Of a stretch of 64,000 nt of DNA, positions 62,351-64,000 are shown in pieces. Origin of the DNA: Triops longicaudatus (Eukaryota; Arthropoda; Branchiopoda; Notostraca; Triopsidae). Positions within the stretch are counted from its first letter, which is position 1. Each line of letters opens with the position of its first letter. The notes under the pieces were generated by a model that was not told the origin of the DNA, did not search any database, and saw nothing but the letters and a program-made list of their open reading frames with translations. The DNA lies in contig JAGQDJ010000015.1 of assembly GCA_022885665.1 (NCBI GenBank), positions 500,955 through 564,954 on the forward strand, read 5' to 3'. The translations under genes were made by a program, and so were the position numbers.

Positions 62351-64000
62351 ATGTCTGTGTCTAACAAGAAAACCAAAAGAGACATTTCCCAGGATGAAGT
62401 CTTCTTCCCAAGTAAGACTTACCAATATTTCTTAATACATGCAATCGAGCTCAACCCGTAATACTAAGTTAACAATTGTGAAAAATAGATATTCCTAAGA
62501 TTCCATACAGACCAGAAGGCGGGCCCGAAGACACGCTGGCCTTCAAACATTATAATGCCAAGGAGGTTATCAACGGAAGAACAATGGAAGATTGGCTTCG
62601 CTTTTCTGTTTGTTTCTGGCACACATTCCGAGGAACCGGTATAGGATAAAATCCCCTATTTCGCCATTTTAAAAGAGAAAAAAGAGCATACAATTAAATA
62701 CATAAACAGTCTGAATGCAAAAGTACGTTTGAAAAAGTACGTTTTTCGTATTAGGAGTGGATCCTTTCGGTCAAGCCACTTTTCAACGACATTGGGATGA
62801 TGGGACTAACTCGTTAGAAAATCACAAACGCCGTTTACGCGCTGGTTTCGAATTCTTTTATAAATTGGGTATCGTGTGATATTTAGATCCCGGTAAATTT
62901 ATACTAAAGGCTTCTAACACGAATACACTCTTCCAGGGGTGAAATATTGGACATTTCACGACCGCGACATCGCTCCAGAAGAGTCTACGTTACAAGCGAC
63001 GAATCGACAACTGGATGAAATCACTGACCTTGCACTCGAACTACAGAAACAAACGGGGGTTACACTGCTCTGGGCTACTTGCAATTTATTCGCGCATTCG
63101 AGGTGGGAGAAAGTTAACTTTGAACGGAGACGAATGGAATTATTATACTTTAACAAACGACTTGCTACCAACAATACGCGGAACGTTATAGGTGCTCACA
63201 GAACAAAAAGAATCCTGCCTCAAATGCTCCACTAACCCACACTGTTCTAAGCCGGGCGGACCGCTCTCCGCTCGTCAGCATCTTAACGCATTAGGCCGAA
63301 ATGACCCTTATATTTTCCGTTAAAATTTTTCGTGGACGGTTACTTTTACTTTTTCCAGAATTCTATGAAAATTTTGGTGTCTATTGTTGTTCTTAGGTAT
63401 GCATGCGGGGCAGCTACAAACCCAGATGCTCACGTTGTGGCCTACGCAGCTGCTCAGGTGAAGAAAGGCTTGGATATAGCAAAAAAACTGAGCGCGGAGA
63501 ACTTTGTATTTTGGGGCGGCCGCGAAGGATACCAATCATTGCTAAACACTAATTTAAAGCAAGAGCTTGACAATTTCGCAAATTTCTTCAAAATGGCCCT
63601 TGCGTACAAGAAAAAAATCGGTTTTGAAGGCCAGTTCCTAATCGAACCTAAGCCCAAAGAGCCGTCAAGGCATCAATACGATTACGACGCCATGACGGTG
63701 ATCGGCTTTCTGCGCACGTATGGGTTGGAAAAGGATTTCAAGCTAAATGTCGAGCCTAACCATACCACCTTGGCTGGCCACCCCTATGACCACGATATTG
63801 CTATGGCTTCAATGTAAAAATGTTCTTTTTCTTTAACAAGAAAAAAAATTTAACTAAAATGGCCCTATTGTTTTCGTGAGCTAGATTTGGAATGCTTGGA
63901 TCAGTTGACGCCAACACCGGTTCACCCGACTTGGGATGGGACACTGATCAGTTCCCTATGGATGTAAAAGCATGCACATCTATCATGAAAATCGTCCTCG
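62351..64000 (+). CDS. Xylose isomerase, intron-containing animal gene (3' cut by window)
   Basis: Exons 62351-62411, 62489-62638, 62755-62868, 62937-63102, 63397-63813 and 63885 to the window end, all phase-matched, giving 341 aa of a family usually about 440 aa. The protein opens MSVSNKKTKRDISQDEVFFP. Class II xylose isomerase signatures follow: PKIPYRPEG, FWHTFRGTGVDPFG, WTFHDRDIAPE (catalytic His and Asp), NFVFWGGREGYQSLLNTN, FLIEPKPKEPSRHQYD (metal-ligand Glu and Lys), NHTTLAGH (His ligand), GSVDANTG and LGWDTDQFP (Asp ligands). All expected metal and catalytic residues present so far are intact. The enzyme interconverts D-xylose and D-xylulose, and also glucose and fructose, in a Mg/Mn-dependent hydride shift. 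No signal or transit peptide is seen, so it is probably cytosolic. Five introns with animal-type splice sites rule out bacterial contamination. Confidence 0.93.

Overview
The window is animal nuclear DNA: multi-exon genes with GT-AG introns that are mostly about 50-300 bp, AT-rich intergenic DNA, and metazoan-specific regulatory proteins. Compact introns, plus the mix of a GSE1 homologue, a single RREB1/Hindsight-type gene, EDC4, PCIF1, SS18 and an intron-containing xylose isomerase, fit an invertebrate. An arthropod, perhaps a crustacean, is my best guess, but the sequence does not fix the species.

Layout. (1) 1-9.8 kb, gene-dense: a GSE1-like chromatin coregulator (+, 5' end not found), then in tail-to-tail orientation RNPC3 (U11/U12-65K, -) and dysbindin (DTNBP1, -). 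(2) 9.8-38.5 kb, a gene-poor stretch with degenerate pogo/Tigger-like MITEs, microsatellites, small palindromes, a possible signal-peptide first exon with TATA box near 33 kb, a perfect RFX X-box at 36.73 kb and a GAGA-rich tract. It ends at a candidate RREB1 leader exon beside two AP-1 sites. (3) 39.4-44.8 kb: RREB1/Hindsight-like nine-C2H2 zinc-finger protein (+), whose start codon lies in a separate small exon about 1.9 kb upstream. (4) 48.1-62.3 kb: PCIF1 (cap m6Am methyltransferase, -), SS18 (BAF subunit, +), EDC4/Ge-1 (decapping scaffold, -) and a small unidentified gene (-). (5) 62.35 kb to the end: a xylose isomerase gene (+), cut by the window edge.

I assembled each gene by joining exons at GT/AG sites and requiring the codon phase to match at every junction. 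The coding totals are RNPC3 454 aa, DTNBP1 261 aa, RREB1 1087 aa, PCIF1 845 aa, SS18 512 aa, EDC4 1159 aa, the unidentified gene 135 aa, and GSE1 at least 1125 aa. All of these are in-frame. Alternative splice forms cannot be seen.

How they work together: this is not an operon or a single pathway. Themes recur, though. GSE1, RREB1 and SS18 act in chromatin and transcription; RNPC3 acts in minor-intron splicing; PCIF1 and EDC4 act at the mRNA 5' cap, one writing a cap-adjacent mark and one promoting decapping. The most notable items are the animal xylose isomerase with all expected metal and catalytic residues, the long non-coding domain upstream of RREB1 with its RFX and AP-1 sites, and a 311-bp inverted-repeat element in which only one arm carries a 47-bp insertion.
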